From: an uncultured Monoglobus sp.
Lineage (GTDB): Bacteria; Bacillota; Clostridia; Monoglobales; Monoglobaceae
Direction of reading: 5' to 3'
DNA length: 58,614 nucleotides
Assembly: GCA_947624305.1 (NCBI GenBank)
Contig: CANQKC010000017.1
Location: 1 to 58,614 of the forward strand
The notes beneath the pieces were generated by a model. It saw only the letters and a program-made list of their open reading frames with translations. It did not search any database and was not told where the DNA came from. Shown piece by piece: positions 18,718 to 27,799 of this stretch (its first letter is position 1; every line of letters starts with the position of its first letter). Made by a program: the position numbers and the translations under genes.

Positions 18718-19350
18718 TCACCTGTCGTCGCACAGCATAACAAGCACCGTGCCAGAGTCAAAACCGATTTCCGCCGTCTCCGCCTCCGCAAACTCGTTGC
18801 TTGAGGCCTGAACGAGCCCAGGATCGAGGCTCATGCCCTCGGCCTCATACTTAAGGCCTTTCACCGAAAAGTTTTCGACCCTTCCTCCATACGCAAAAAA
18901 CGAGACGTATTTCTTTCGGCAGTCCGATTTTTTCAGCGTAAACGGCTCGCTCTCCATCCATATCTCGTTTATATCATCTATCATTTTTAGTCTAACGCCG
19001 CGCTTTAAGGCGTATTCCATAAGGCAAAAGTGAGTGAACTCCTGATCTATCCTGCCGCCGATGCCGCCTATCAGCACGATCTCGTCAGCTCCGCGTCCGA
19101 TCGCGTAATCGACCGCTATATTGGTGTCGGTCTTATCCTTCTCGGGCGGATATATAACGCGCTCAACCCCATCTGGAATTTCCGCGGCGAACGAATCGTT
19201 GTCTCCGAGAAAAATATCCGGAACGATGCTGAGACGCCGCGCGTGCTTATAACCGCCGTCCGCGCAGATTATCAGACTTCCGCCGAAATCGCGCTCCTCA
19301 AGATAGCTGTAATCCGTGATCGCCGCGCTGCTGAATATTATCGCCTTCAC
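18718..19350 (-). CDS. thiN: Thiamine pyrophosphokinase
   Basis: A 210-residue enzyme transferring pyrophosphate from ATP to thiamine to form thiamine diphosphate. Motifs: ICADGGYKHA, FLGDNDSF (usually GDFDS), DKTDTN and GGIGGRIDQEFTH, all in the expected order, then a beta-rich C-terminal thiamine-binding half. No ATG is available: the frame can open at TTG 19359 or GTG 19350. AGGGGG lies 9 nt before the GTG and directly abuts the TTG, so GTG is preferred. Either way the gene starts inside the 3' end of rpe, implying translational coupling. Its place after rsgA and rpe is the conserved Firmicutes order. Confidence 0.88.
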   Translation of the reverse strand: MKAIIFSSAAITDYSYLEERDFGGSLIICADGGYKHARRLSIVPDIFLGDNDSFAAEIPDGVERVIYPPEKDKTDTNIAVDYAIGRGADEIVLIGGIGGRIDQEFTHFCLMEYALKRGVRLKMIDDINEIWMESEPFTLKKSDCRKKYVSFFAYGGRVENFSVKGLKYEAEGMSLDPGLVQASSNEFAEAETAEIGFDSGTVLVMLCDDR

Positions 19351-20023
19351 GCTTTTCAACCCCCTGCACCGCGCGGAACCGCATATTATGTATTGTGTCT
19401 CTGTAATTTTCCGAATGGAAAATTGACGAGCCCGAGACTATGACATTGGCTCCCGCGCTTGTTGCCTCATCTATATTTCCCTCGGTAATTCCGCCGTCAA
19501 CCTCAATATCAACGCTGAGGCCCCGCTCTTTTATTATGCCGTAAAGCTCGGCGATCTTGTCGTCGACCGAGCACATATAATCCTGCCCGCCGAAGCCGGG
19601 CTCAACCGTCATAATAAGCACCTGATCGACAATATCGAGCGCATCGGTTATTTTGCTTATGTCGGTCCCGGGTTTTATGCTGACTCCGGCTTTTAAGCCG
19701 AGCTTTTTTATATACTTAAGCGTTTCGCGCAGGTCGCGGACGGCCTCCTGGTGCACGGTGATAATATCCGCGCCCGCCGCCGCGAAATCGTCGATAAACT
19801 CCTCGGGGTCCGTGACCATGAGATGCACGTCAAACACAAGGGCTGTTTTGTTCCTGAGCGCCCTCACCACCGAGGACGAATAGCTCAAATTCGGGACAAA
19901 ATGCCCGTCCATTATGTCAATGTGCAGATAGTCGGCCCCGGCCGCCTCGACTCTTTTCACGTCCCGCTCGAGATTGGCGGGATCCGCCGCGAGGATTGAG
20001 GGAGAAATTTTAATGTATGGCAT
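19298..20023 (-). CDS. rpe: Ribulose-phosphate 3-epimerase with C-terminal extension
   Basis: A 241-residue TIM-barrel enzyme interconverting D-ribulose 5-phosphate and D-xylulose 5-phosphate. Family motifs are HIDIMDGHFVPN (metal ligands H34 and D36), FDVHLMV (H67), MTVEPGFGGQ and EVDGGITEGN followed by the phosphate-binding IVSGSSIF. The usual protein ends near HSENYRDTIHNMR (about residue 215-220); here about 20 polar residues (VEKREGDNIQQRGDHGLQLS) extend into the start of thiN. The extension may be the result of a lost stop codon. It follows rsgA by 19 bp. Confidence 0.92.
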   Translation of the reverse strand: MPYIKISPSILAADPANLERDVKRVEAAGADYLHIDIMDGHFVPNLSYSSSVVRALRNKTALVFDVHLMVTDPEEFIDDFAAAGADIITVHQEAVRDLRETLKYIKKLGLKAGVSIKPGTDISKITDALDIVDQVLIMTVEPGFGGQDYMCSVDDKIAELYGIIKERGLSVDIEVDGGITEGNIDEATSAGANVIVSGSSIFHSENYRDTIHNMRFRAVQGVEKREGDNIQQRGDHGLQLS

Positions 20024-20042
20024 CGAAAATTCCTTTCATAAT

Positions 20043-20921
20043 TCAATACGTTTTGTTGTCAAGAATTTCTTTGTATTGCGCTTTGTAGCTTTCGTGGCGC
20101 GAAGCGCTTATCTTTCCGCCTTTTAAGGCCTCAAGCACCGCGCAGCCCTTTTCAACCGTGTGGCTGCAGTCGGCGAAGCCGCACTTATCAATATACGGCG
20201 CGAATTCCGGGAACAGGCGGCAAAGCTCTTTTTCATCCATATCCGCAACCGAGAATGAACTGAAGCCGGGCGTGTCGATTATATATCCATCGCCGCCGTC
20301 AAGAGGCATCAGCTCGCTGTGGCGGGTGGTGTGCTTTCCGCGCTCCACTCTGCCGCTGACCTCTCCGGTCGCGAGCTCGGCGCCCATTAATACGCGGTTC
20401 AAAATGCTGGATTTCCCGACGCCCGAGTTTCCAGCGAATACCGTGAGCTCGCCCCGCAGCATCTCCGAAAGCCTGTCGATGTTCTCTCCGGTTTCCGCGC
20501 TCACGCAAAGCGTGTCAAACCCTGCGCCGGAATATGTCTTAAAATACTCGCCGCCGCTTTCCAGATCGGTTTTGTTTATGCATATGATAGGCCTTATCCC
20601 CGCGTACATCGCGGAAGTGATAAGCTTGTCCACCGTGAAAAGATTGGGCTTTGGCAGCACTACCGAAAACACGATCGCGATCCTCGAGACATTGGCCACC
20701 GGGGGCCTTATCAGCGAATTGCTCCTCGGCAGTATCTCGCTTATGAGCCCGGTGCCCGAGGCAGCGTCAATATTGCAGTTCACTATGTCGCCCACAAGCG
20801 GCGTTATTCCGTCCTTGCGGAACCTGCCGCGCGCGCGGCACTCAAAAACAGTGTCCGAGGCGGAGGGTTTAATATAGTAAAACCCTCCGACGCCCTTGAT
20901 TATTCTGCCCTGAATTATCAT
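20043..20921 (-). CDS. rsgA: Ribosome small subunit-dependent GTPase A
   Basis: A 292-residue circularly permuted GTPase that acts late in 30S subunit maturation. An N-terminal OB fold (1-75) precedes G motifs in permuted order: NKTD (116-119), GNSGVGKS (164-171) and DTPG (216-219). The C-terminal zinc knuckle ligands are C247, C252, H254 and C260. All key residues are present. It lies 5 bp after prkC and before rpe, the standard clostridial cluster order. Confidence 0.96.
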   Translation of the reverse strand: MIIQGRIIKGVGGFYYIKPSASDTVFECRARGRFRKDGITPLVGDIVNCNIDAASGTGLISEILPRSNSLIRPPVANVSRIAIVFSVVLPKPNLFTVDKLITSAMYAGIRPIICINKTDLESGGEYFKTYSGAGFDTLCVSAETGENIDRLSEMLRGELTVFAGNSGVGKSSILNRVLMGAELATGEVSGRVERGKHTTRHSELMPLDGGDGYIIDTPGFSSFSVADMDEKELCRLFPEFAPYIDKCGFADCSHTVEKGCAVLEALKGGKISASRHESYKAQYKEILDNKTY

Positions 20922-20926
20922 CCGCC

Positions 20927-22831
20927 TTAGTCCTCAAGGCCTTCCGCGGTTATGCTTTCCGAACCGCCGGAGTCTTCGGAGCCGCCGCCGCTTTCGGAAG
21001 AGCCGCCGCCCGAAGATGAGCTTCCGCCGTCATCATGGGACGAGCCGCCCGATGAGCTTCCGCTTCCCAAAGATGAGCTTCCGCTGTCGTCGTCATGCGA
21101 TGAGCCGCTTCCGGACGAGCTTTCGCTGCTCGAAGACGATCCGCTCGAGCTGCTTTCTGGATTGTCCCTGCCGGACGAGCCGCCCGAACTGCTTTCGGAA
21201 TAATCTCTGTCGGGCGAGCCGCTTGAACTTGTATTTTTGTTTTCCGATTTTGCCGTGGTGGGCTCGGGTGTTTTCTCGGGACCCGAGCTTACCGTCAGAT
21301 TTATCATATCTCCCGCGGCGACCGCGCTTCCCGGGGCCGGAGACTGTTCAAACACGACATTCTCGGCAATTTCGGGATTTACTTTTTCAATGCGTCCGCA
21401 GGTGAGGCCGAGCTTTTCTAACTCTTTTTTGGCATCGTCATAATTCATGCCCGAATAATCCTTGAGAGTGATAGATGAGCTTCCCGAACTGGTTATAACG
21501 CGGATGATTATATTGTCTCGGTTCGCGAGCACCGTTCCGCCCGCGGGTGTCTGCTCGAGTATTGTGCCGACAGGCTGTGTGCTCTCCGTCTTGCTCTGCT
21601 CCAGAATGCTGAACGTCTGACCGTATTCTTTCTGCGCGTCTTTAAGCGTGGTTCCGACAAGCGAGGGTATTTTTACCGTGTCCTCATCGGTTCCGAATAT
21701 TCCGAAGCCGTCGGTCACGGCAAAAGAGATAGCTATGCCCGCCGCCAGCACCGCGAGCGCCGACAGGAAAGCCACAAACGCGATCTTGCGTTCCTTTTTC
21801 TTTTTAATTCGTCTGGCGCGTTTTTCATTAAGTCTTTCCATGGCCTCATACTCCGCTTCCTGCTCGTCGTAATCGTCAATATCTATCCCCGGTATTCTTT
21901 TGCCGAGGCTGTTGTCTTCCTCGATCTTGGGAAGCTTTATCGTGTTAGCGCCGCCGTCCGATGAGATAGTTCTGTTTCTTCTTCCGCCGGTTATCTCAAG
22001 GCCGGGGTCGATAAGCACCTTGTTAATATCCGAAATCATGTCGGTTATCGACGAATATCTGCTGTTCTGCTCCTTGGTCATCGCTTTCATAACAACCTGC
22101 TCAAGCGATTTTGGAACATCGGGATTGATCTCGGTTATCGGCGTGGGCGTCTCCTGGATATGCTTAAGCGCGATAGCCACCGCGGTGCTGTCGTCAAAAG
22201 GCAGCACTCCGGTCAGCATCTCATACATAACCACGCCCATGGAATAAATATCCGTGCGCTCGTCGGTATAACCGCCGCGCGCCTGCTCGGGCGAGAGATA
22301 ATGCGCCGTGCCGATCGTGTTGTTGCTGGCCATTGTCGTCGTGGCCTGGGTCGCGGCGCGGGCAATGCCGAAGTCGGTGATCTTAAGCACGCCGTCTGGC
22401 GTCATTATTATATTCTGGGGCTTTATATCCCTGTGGATAACCGAGTTGTTGTGGGCTTCCTCGATGCCCTCGCATATCTGGAGCGAAAATTCGGCGGCTT
22501 TGCGCCACTGGATAACGCCGACCCTGTCAATGTACGACTTTAAGGTCTCGCCCTCGATATATTCCATAACGATATAATACATGCCGTCCTCGCAGCCCAC
22601 GTCATAGATCGAAACTATGTGCGGGTTTGAAAGGCTCGCGGCGGCCTGCGCCTCGGTGTTGAACCTGCGCACGAACTCTTTGTCATCTTTATAATCTTCC
22701 TTAAGGATCTTCACCGCCACATATCTGTTAAGAGCCTTGTCGCGCGACTTATACACGCGCGCCATTCCGCCCTTTCCTATCTCTTCAATTATTTCATATC
22801 TTCCGTCAATGAGTTTTCCGATCATATTCAT
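20927..22831 (-). CDS. prkC: PASTA-domain Ser/Thr protein kinase
   Basis: A 634-residue membrane kinase sensing peptidoglycan fragments or lipid II. Kinase domain about 12-275 with GKGGMARVY, ATP lysine K41, HRDIKPQN (catalytic D135) and DFG (D153); juxtamembrane acidic and basic stretch 310-349; one membrane helix 350-371; two PASTA domains (385-448 and 452-516). Residues 517-634 are an unusual Ser/Gly/Asp-rich extracellular tail. Most relatives carry three or more PASTA domains, so this one is short, with the tail in their place. The start overlaps the prpC stop (ATGA), coupling kinase and phosphatase translation. Confidence 0.95.
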   Translation of the reverse strand: MNMIGKLIDGRYEIIEEIGKGGMARVYKSRDKALNRYVAVKILKEDYKDDKEFVRRFNTEAQAAASLSNPHIVSIYDVGCEDGMYYIVMEYIEGETLKSYIDRVGVIQWRKAAEFSLQICEGIEEAHNNSVIHRDIKPQNIIMTPDGVLKITDFGIARAATQATTTMASNNTIGTAHYLSPEQARGGYTDERTDIYSMGVVMYEMLTGVLPFDDSTAVAIALKHIQETPTPITEINPDVPKSLEQVVMKAMTKEQNSRYSSITDMISDINKVLIDPGLEITGGRRNRTISSDGGANTIKLPKIEEDNSLGKRIPGIDIDDYDEQEAEYEAMERLNEKRARRIKKKKERKIAFVAFLSALAVLAAGIAISFAVTDGFGIFGTDEDTVKIPSLVGTTLKDAQKEYGQTFSILEQSKTESTQPVGTILEQTPAGGTVLANRDNIIIRVITSSGSSSITLKDYSGMNYDDAKKELEKLGLTCGRIEKVNPEIAENVVFEQSPAPGSAVAAGDMINLTVSSGPEKTPEPTTAKSENKNTSSSGSPDRDYSESSSGGSSGRDNPESSSSGSSSSSESSSGSGSSHDDDSGSSSLGSGSSSGGSSHDDGGSSSSGGGSSESGGGSEDSGGSESITAEGLED

Positions 22832-23589
22832 TTGCCGCTTTCCTCCTCAACAATTCGTATAACAATAACCGTGATGTTGTCAAGCCCGCCGTTTTCCTTG
22901 GCAAGCTCCACAAGCTTTTCAGCGGTCTCTTTTGAGTCTTTCCCGTTCCTGACCGTTTCGAGTATCACGCTGTCCTCGATCATTCCCGACAGTCCGTCAC
23001 TGCACATTACCATGCTGTCGCCCGACTTGTACTCATATTCAAATATGTCGGCTTTGATATCCTCCTCGCTGCCGACCGCCCGCGTGATTATGTTCTTCTG
23101 CGGATGGTTCCTCGCCTCTTCTCTTGTTATCGAGCCGCTGGCGACCATTTCCTCAACAACGGAATGGTCAACGGTTATCTGATATATCTCGCTTTCGCGG
23201 CACGCGTAAACGCGGCTGTCGCCCACGTTGGCGATATAACCCTCGCCCCCGGAAAAGGCGCAGACGACCGTCGTCGTGCCCATGCCACTCCTGCTTATAT
23301 CCTCGCGCGCCATTTCAAAAATGCTGCTGTTGGCGTTGGTCAGAGCGTCATTGATCCGCCTCGGAATATCCGGGTCGCCCTCGCAGGTCAAAATGTCGTC
23401 AAGAGACTTTGTTATAAAGTCCACGGCGAGCTTGCTGGCGACCTCGCCCGCATTGTGCCCGCCCATTCCGTCGGCGACAACGCAAAAGCCCGGCTCGCTG
23501 CCGTCTTTAAATCCGCGCACCGAATAGGAGTCCTCATTGAGCTGCCTCGCGCAGCCTATGTCGGTCACTCCGTAAACGTCAAATTTCAA
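22828..23589 (-). CDS. prpC: PP2C-type protein phosphatase
   Basis: A 253-residue metal-dependent Ser/Thr phosphatase that opposes PrkC. Motifs RQLNEDS, VVADGMGGHNAG (metal ligand D40), VGDSRVYAC, TRAVG and CSDGLSGM, with GGLDNITVIV near the end, are the complete PP2C set. It overlaps prkC by 4 nt and follows rlmN after 40 bp. Cytosolic; likely targets are PrkC itself and translation or cell-wall proteins. Confidence 0.95.
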   Translation of the reverse strand: MKFDVYGVTDIGCARQLNEDSYSVRGFKDGSEPGFCVVADGMGGHNAGEVASKLAVDFITKSLDDILTCEGDPDIPRRINDALTNANSSIFEMAREDISRSGMGTTTVVCAFSGGEGYIANVGDSRVYACRESEIYQITVDHSVVEEMVASGSITREEARNHPQKNIITRAVGSEEDIKADIFEYEYKSGDSMVMCSDGLSGMIEDSVILETVRNGKDSKETAEKLVELAKENGGLDNITVIVIRIVEEESGK

Positions 23590-23629
23590 TGTCCATTCTC
23601 CTCCTATCTTTATATATTCCGTCCGCTCG

Positions 23630-24658
23630 TTATGTACCGCGCGACGCGCGAAGCTGCCCGCAGGCCGCCGAGATGTCGCTTCCCATCTCGCGGCGGACCG
23701 TGGCGGAGATCCCGCGCGCGTTCAGTCTGTTTAAAAACTCTTCCACTCCGCCGCTGTCCGAGGGCGAAAAGCCCGTGCCCTCAACGGCGTTCACCGGTAT
23801 CAGATTAACGTGGCAAAGCATTCCCCGAAGCAGCGCGGCGAGCTTTTCCGCCGCCGCGGGCCCGTCGGTCACGCCCTTTATCAGGGTGTATTCAAAGGTT
23901 ATCCGCCTGCCCGTTTTTTTGGCGTAATACCCGCATGCTTTCATAAGCTCTTTTATATTATATTTCCTGTTTATCGGCATAATACGGCTCCGCGCCTCAT
24001 TGTCCGCCTCGTGCAGCGAGACCGCCAGAGTTATCTGAAGGCGCATATCCGCGAGCTCGTATATCCGCGGCACAATTCCGCAGGTAGACAGCGTGATATG
24101 CCTTTGACCGATATTCATACCGTCCGGGTCGTTAACGTTTTTAATGAATGCCGTGACGTTTTCAAAATTGTCAAGCGGCTCGCCCACACCCATCATCACA
24201 ATGTTTGAAATACGCTCTCCCAGGTCCCGCTCAACGGTTATTATCTGGTCAATGATCTCGCCCGGAGTGAGATCGCGGCGCTTGCCGCCGATCGTCGAGG
24301 CGCAGAATTTGCAGCCCATGGCGCAGCCGACCTGGCTCGAAACGCATATCGAGTAGCCGTGTATGTATTTCATAAGCACCGACTCGATATAATTGCCGTC
24401 ACCTAATTTTAACAAATATCTGCGCGTTCCGTCAAGTCTTGAGACAAATCTTTTTTCAATTATTAGCGTGTTTATCACACATTCCTCTTTGAGCCGCCCG
24501 CGCAGAGCCTTCGGAATATTTGTCATTTGGTCAAAATCCGAGATTTTCTCATATAGCCATTTGTATATCTGCTTCGCTCTGAACTTCGGCTCGCCCAACG
24601 AGACAATATATTTTTCAAGCTCCTGCTTTGAAAAATCCTTAAGCTTAATCTTTTCCAT
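23630..24658 (-). CDS. rlmN: Dual-specificity 23S rRNA/tRNA adenine C2-methyltransferase
   Basis: A 342-residue radical SAM methylase that modifies A2503 of 23S rRNA and A37 of some tRNAs. The cluster motif CAMGCKFC gives C112, C116 and C119; GVGEPLDNFENV and ITLSTCGIVPRI follow. The start at ATG 24658 lies 5 nt past the rsmB stop; a GTG at 24667 that overlaps the stop (GTGA) is an alternative adding three residues. Fourth gene of the fmt operon. Confidence 0.95.
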   Translation of the reverse strand: MEKIKLKDFSKQELEKYIVSLGEPKFRAKQIYKWLYEKISDFDQMTNIPKALRGRLKEECVINTLIIEKRFVSRLDGTRRYLLKLGDGNYIESVLMKYIHGYSICVSSQVGCAMGCKFCASTIGGKRRDLTPGEIIDQIITVERDLGERISNIVMMGVGEPLDNFENVTAFIKNVNDPDGMNIGQRHITLSTCGIVPRIYELADMRLQITLAVSLHEADNEARSRIMPINRKYNIKELMKACGYYAKKTGRRITFEYTLIKGVTDGPAAAEKLAALLRGMLCHVNLIPVNAVEGTGFSPSDSGGVEEFLNRLNARGISATVRREMGSDISAACGQLRASRGT

Positions 24659-24663
24659 AAAAA

Positions 24664-25947
24664 TCACTTTCTTAATAGCTTCGCTATATAAAATCCGCTG
24701 CCGCCGGTCTCGTGAGTCATCAGCGTCTGCTCCGACACAAGCTCAAAACCGTCACGCGATTTGAGAAATTCCTTGATCTGCCCGCCGTTTTCAGCCTTGA
24801 GCAGGGTGCAGGTGCTGTAAACCAAAATTCCGCCCGGCTTCACATAAAGCGCCGCTGTGCCTAAAAGCCCGCGCTGAATTTCTATAAGCTCCGCGATGTC
24901 CTCCTCTTTCCGCCTCAGGCGGATGTCGGGCTTTGAGTGGGTGACCCCGAGGCCCGAGCAGGGCGCATCCAGAAGCACGCGGTCAGCCCTTCCGATAAGC
25001 TCCTCGACAGGCTCCGCGGCGTCTCTCGCCTCGGCCTTTATTATATCAATCCCCAGACGTTTTGCCGCCGCCTCAATCAGCGCTATCTTATGTGCGTGAA
25101 TATCAAACGCGCGTATCTCGCCGCGGTTTTCCATAAGCTCCGCCATGTGCGTGGTCTTGCCGCCCGGAGCGGCGCACATGTCAACCGCGAGCATTCCGGG
25201 CTTCGGGTCAAGCGTTATTGCCGCAAGCTGAGAGCTGCGGTTCTGGACCGTGAACAGTCCGCTTTTGTATGTATTCGACGCGGCAATGTCAAGAGCGCCG
25301 ATTATCTTATAGCATCCCTCAATAATTCCGTCGGGCTCGGCCTTTATGCCGTCATCTTCAAGAGCCTTAAAAAAGCCGTCGGTTTTCTTGAGGCGGTTTT
25401 CCCTGATATACGGTGGATAAGCGCGGTTTGCTGCGGCGAGGATTTTTTCGCACTCCTCCGCGCCGTAATCATCAATAAGCCGCTTTACCGCCCACAGCGG
25501 AAACGAGAACATAATCGAAAGATATTCCGCCTCGCCGTCGGCGCGGTCGGGATAGGCTATGCCTTCCTTCCCGCGGCACAGACCGCGAAGCACACCGTTC
25601 ACAAACCCGCGCGAGCGGTTCGCGTATTTTTTCGCGAGCTTCACGCTCTCGTCGCAGGCGGCGGAGTCGGGCACCCTGTCCGTCATCATTATCTGATAGG
25701 CGCCGAGCTCCAGAATGATCCGCACCTGATATGACATCTTTTTTATCCTTATCTTCGAGAAACGGGAAATTATATAATCAAGCAGCGCGCGGTTCTTTAG
25801 GCATCCGTAACAAAGTTCGGTCGCGAAAGCCCTGTCGCGGGCGTCAAGTCCGCGCATCGCGCCGTTTAGCGCGCTGTTTATATACGCGCCGTCTCTGTCA
25901 AATCCGAGCAGCGCCTTAAACGCCGCCTCTCTCGCTCCCGATCCCAT
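24664..25947 (-). CDS. rsmB: 16S rRNA (cytosine-967-C5)-methyltransferase
   Basis: A 427-residue enzyme. Residues 1-130 form the NusB-like RNA-binding domain (DRAFATELCYG, FVNGVLRG); the catalytic Rossmann fold follows with CAAPGGKT (258-265), DAPCSGLG (C330, product-release Cys) and VYSTCTL (C380, nucleophile). All residues needed for catalysis are present. The start overlaps the preceding stop by one base (TGATG) and the end overlaps the alternative rlmN start, a tightly coupled arrangement. Confidence 0.95.
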   Translation of the reverse strand: MGSGAREAAFKALLGFDRDGAYINSALNGAMRGLDARDRAFATELCYGCLKNRALLDYIISRFSKIRIKKMSYQVRIILELGAYQIMMTDRVPDSAACDESVKLAKKYANRSRGFVNGVLRGLCRGKEGIAYPDRADGEAEYLSIMFSFPLWAVKRLIDDYGAEECEKILAAANRAYPPYIRENRLKKTDGFFKALEDDGIKAEPDGIIEGCYKIIGALDIAASNTYKSGLFTVQNRSSQLAAITLDPKPGMLAVDMCAAPGGKTTHMAELMENRGEIRAFDIHAHKIALIEAAAKRLGIDIIKAEARDAAEPVEELIGRADRVLLDAPCSGLGVTHSKPDIRLRRKEEDIAELIEIQRGLLGTAALYVKPGGILVYSTCTLLKAENGGQIKEFLKSRDGFELVSEQTLMTHETGGSGFYIAKLLRK

Positions 25948-26654
25948 CAGTCGTCCCTTGTGCTGCGCGAGATCAAGATCAGACGCAGCAGCGACAGCAG
26001 CGCGCTGAGGGCCGCCGCGACATATGTCATGGCCGCCGCGGACAGAACCTTTTTGGCGCCCGTCAACTCGTCCCCCGAAAGCATGTCGTATGACTCAAGC
26101 GTTTTAAGCGCCCGGTTGCTGGCGTTAAACTCGACCGGCAGGGTTATAAGCTGAAAAACAACAACTCCGCAATAGAGCAGAATACCGAAGTCTATGATAA
26201 CCGGCGCGAAGCCCGCGAACGCCGTCATTATAAATCCGACCAAAATAATCGGCATCGACAGCTTGCTGCAGACATTCACAACCGGATATATTCCGTTCCT
26301 GACGCGGATCGGCGCGTAGCCCGTGGCGTACTGCACAGCGTGGCCGCACTCGTGGGCCGCGACGCCTATCGCGCCGATGCTGTTGCTCGCGTAGGTCGCG
26401 TCGGACAGGCTGACAACGTTTGTTCTCGGGTCAAAATTGTCGGTGAGGCTGCCCGAGATATGCTGGACGCGCACATTCCGAAGGCCGTTGCGGTCGAGAA
26501 TGAGCCGCGCCGCGTCCGCGCCCGTCAGCCCGCGGGCGTTTATTACCTTTGAATATTTATTAAACGTGCTTGACACCCTGGCCTGCGCCCACATTCCGAA
26601 TATGATCGCCGGAATGAGCAAAATAACTGTCGGGTCAAAATAACCAAAATACAT
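25947..26654 (-). CDS. YugP-type membrane zinc metallopeptidase
   Basis: A 235-residue membrane protease of the Zn_peptidase_2 family. ATG 26654 has AGGAGG 6 nt upstream, which places a membrane helix at residues 8-25; upstream in-frame codons lack a ribosome site. The active site is HECGH (H101, E102, H105), in the usual context GVAAHECGHAVQYA; three more hydrophobic segments follow (about 120-150, 155-180 and 208-230). The family is widespread between fmt and rsmB in clostridia; its substrate is not established. Confidence 0.92.
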   Translation of the reverse strand: MYFGYFDPTVILLIPAIIFGMWAQARVSSTFNKYSKVINARGLTGADAARLILDRNGLRNVRVQHISGSLTDNFDPRTNVVSLSDATYASNSIGAIGVAAHECGHAVQYATGYAPIRVRNGIYPVVNVCSKLSMPIILVGFIMTAFAGFAPVIIDFGILLYCGVVVFQLITLPVEFNASNRALKTLESYDMLSGDELTGAKKVLSAAAMTYVAAALSALLSLLRLILISRSTRDD

Positions 26655-26730
26655 AAAAATCCTCCTAACGTAGTGATTAGCGAATAGTGAATACGCGTAC
26701 ATAAAATTCATAAAATCTTTGTGTTGTTCC

Positions 26731-26758
26731 CGCGAACCGTTTGCGCGCGAACCGTTTG
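26731..26758. repeat. 13-nt direct repeat between fmt and the YugP-type gene
   Basis: CGCGAACCGTTTG occurs twice (26731-26743 and 26746-26758) with 2 nt between, just past the fmt stop. Confidence 0.8.
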
Positions 26759-26763
26759 AATTT

Positions 26764-27687
26764 CTATTTCATTATCTCGCCTGTTTCGATTTCGTGGCCG
26801 TTCAGATAGCTTGCGACGGTCATGCGCTTGCCGCCCTTCATCTGTATCTCGCCGACGAGCACGCTTCCGTCTCCGCAGGCGATCTCAAGCTTCTTTCCGC
26901 GAACGCCCAGGATCTCGCCCGGTTCGCCCGCTCCGCTTCCCGCCTCGGCGGCGAATATCTTCATGATCTCGCCCTTATATTCCGAGTGCGCGAGCGGCCA
27001 CGGATTGGCGCCGCGTATCAGATTAATTATCTCGACCGGCGATCTTGTCCAGTCGATCCGCCCGGTGCTTTTGTCAAGCATCGCGGCGTAGGTTGCCTCG
27101 GAGTCGTCCTGCTTAATTCTCGGCGCGGTTCCGTTTTCAATGGCCTTTATGGTTCTGACGATAAGCTCACCGCCCAGCGCGGCCAGACGGTCGAACAGCT
27201 CGCCCGCCGTCTCGGTTTTTCCTATCTCGGTCTTTTCGGCGAAGATCATGTCGCCGGTGTCGAGCGTCCTGTCCATATACATCGTGGTAACGCCCGTCAC
27301 GCTGTCTCCGTTTATGACGCAGCGCTGAATTGGCGCGGCGCCGCGGTATTTGGGAAGCAGCGAGCCGTGGACGTTAACGCAGCCGTATTTCGGAAAGTCG
27401 AGTATATAGCCGGGCAGTATCTTGCCGTAGGCCGCCACTATAATTATATCCGGATCAAGCTCGTTTAATTTATCAAGAAACGCGTTGTTTTTGAGGGTCT
27501 CGGGCTGATACACCGGAATGCCCAGCCTTTCGGCAGCGGCCTTGACCTCGGTCGGCTTAAGCTTGTGTCCCCTGCCCTTCGGTCTGTCAGGCTGAGACAC
27601 CGCCGCAACAACCTCGTGCCCCGCCGCGGCTATCGCCTCAAGCGACGGCACGGCAAAGTCCGGAGTGCCCATAAAAAGTACTTTCAT
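26764..27687 (-). CDS. fmt: Methionyl-tRNA formyltransferase
   Basis: A 307-residue enzyme transferring a formyl group from 10-formyl-THF to initiator Met-tRNA. Catalytic residues N105, H107 and D143 lie in VNVHGSLLPKYRGAAPIQ and LDTGDM; the C-terminal OB-fold domain begins near 205. First gene of the leftward operon, with a strong promoter upstream. The usual partner def (peptide deformylase) and priA are not upstream here: a gene-free stretch and divergent hisH are found instead. Confidence 0.96.
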   Translation of the reverse strand: MKVLFMGTPDFAVPSLEAIAAAGHEVVAAVSQPDRPKGRGHKLKPTEVKAAAERLGIPVYQPETLKNNAFLDKLNELDPDIIIVAAYGKILPGYILDFPKYGCVNVHGSLLPKYRGAAPIQRCVINGDSVTGVTTMYMDRTLDTGDMIFAEKTEIGKTETAGELFDRLAALGGELIVRTIKAIENGTAPRIKQDDSEATYAAMLDKSTGRIDWTRSPVEIINLIRGANPWPLAHSEYKGEIMKIFAAEAGSGAGEPGEILGVRGKKLEIACGDGSVLVGEIQMKGGKRMTVASYLNGHEIETGEIMK

Positions 27688-27723
27688 GCATACCTCTCCA
27701 GTTTATATTTTTTATGTCTATAT

Positions 27724-27752
27724 ATTATACTACATTAATCAATAATTATCAA
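27724..27752 (-). promoter_or_regulatory. Promoter of the fmt-to-lipoprotein operon
   Basis: On the minus strand TTGATA (27747-27752) and a consensus TATAAT (27724-27729) are 17 nt apart, 37 nt before the fmt start. It is the only strong promoter I see for the ten-gene operon. Confidence 0.75.
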
Positions 27753-27799
27753 GAGAAATTTTGACAGTAAATCACGTCTGTGTATGTATTAATAATTTT

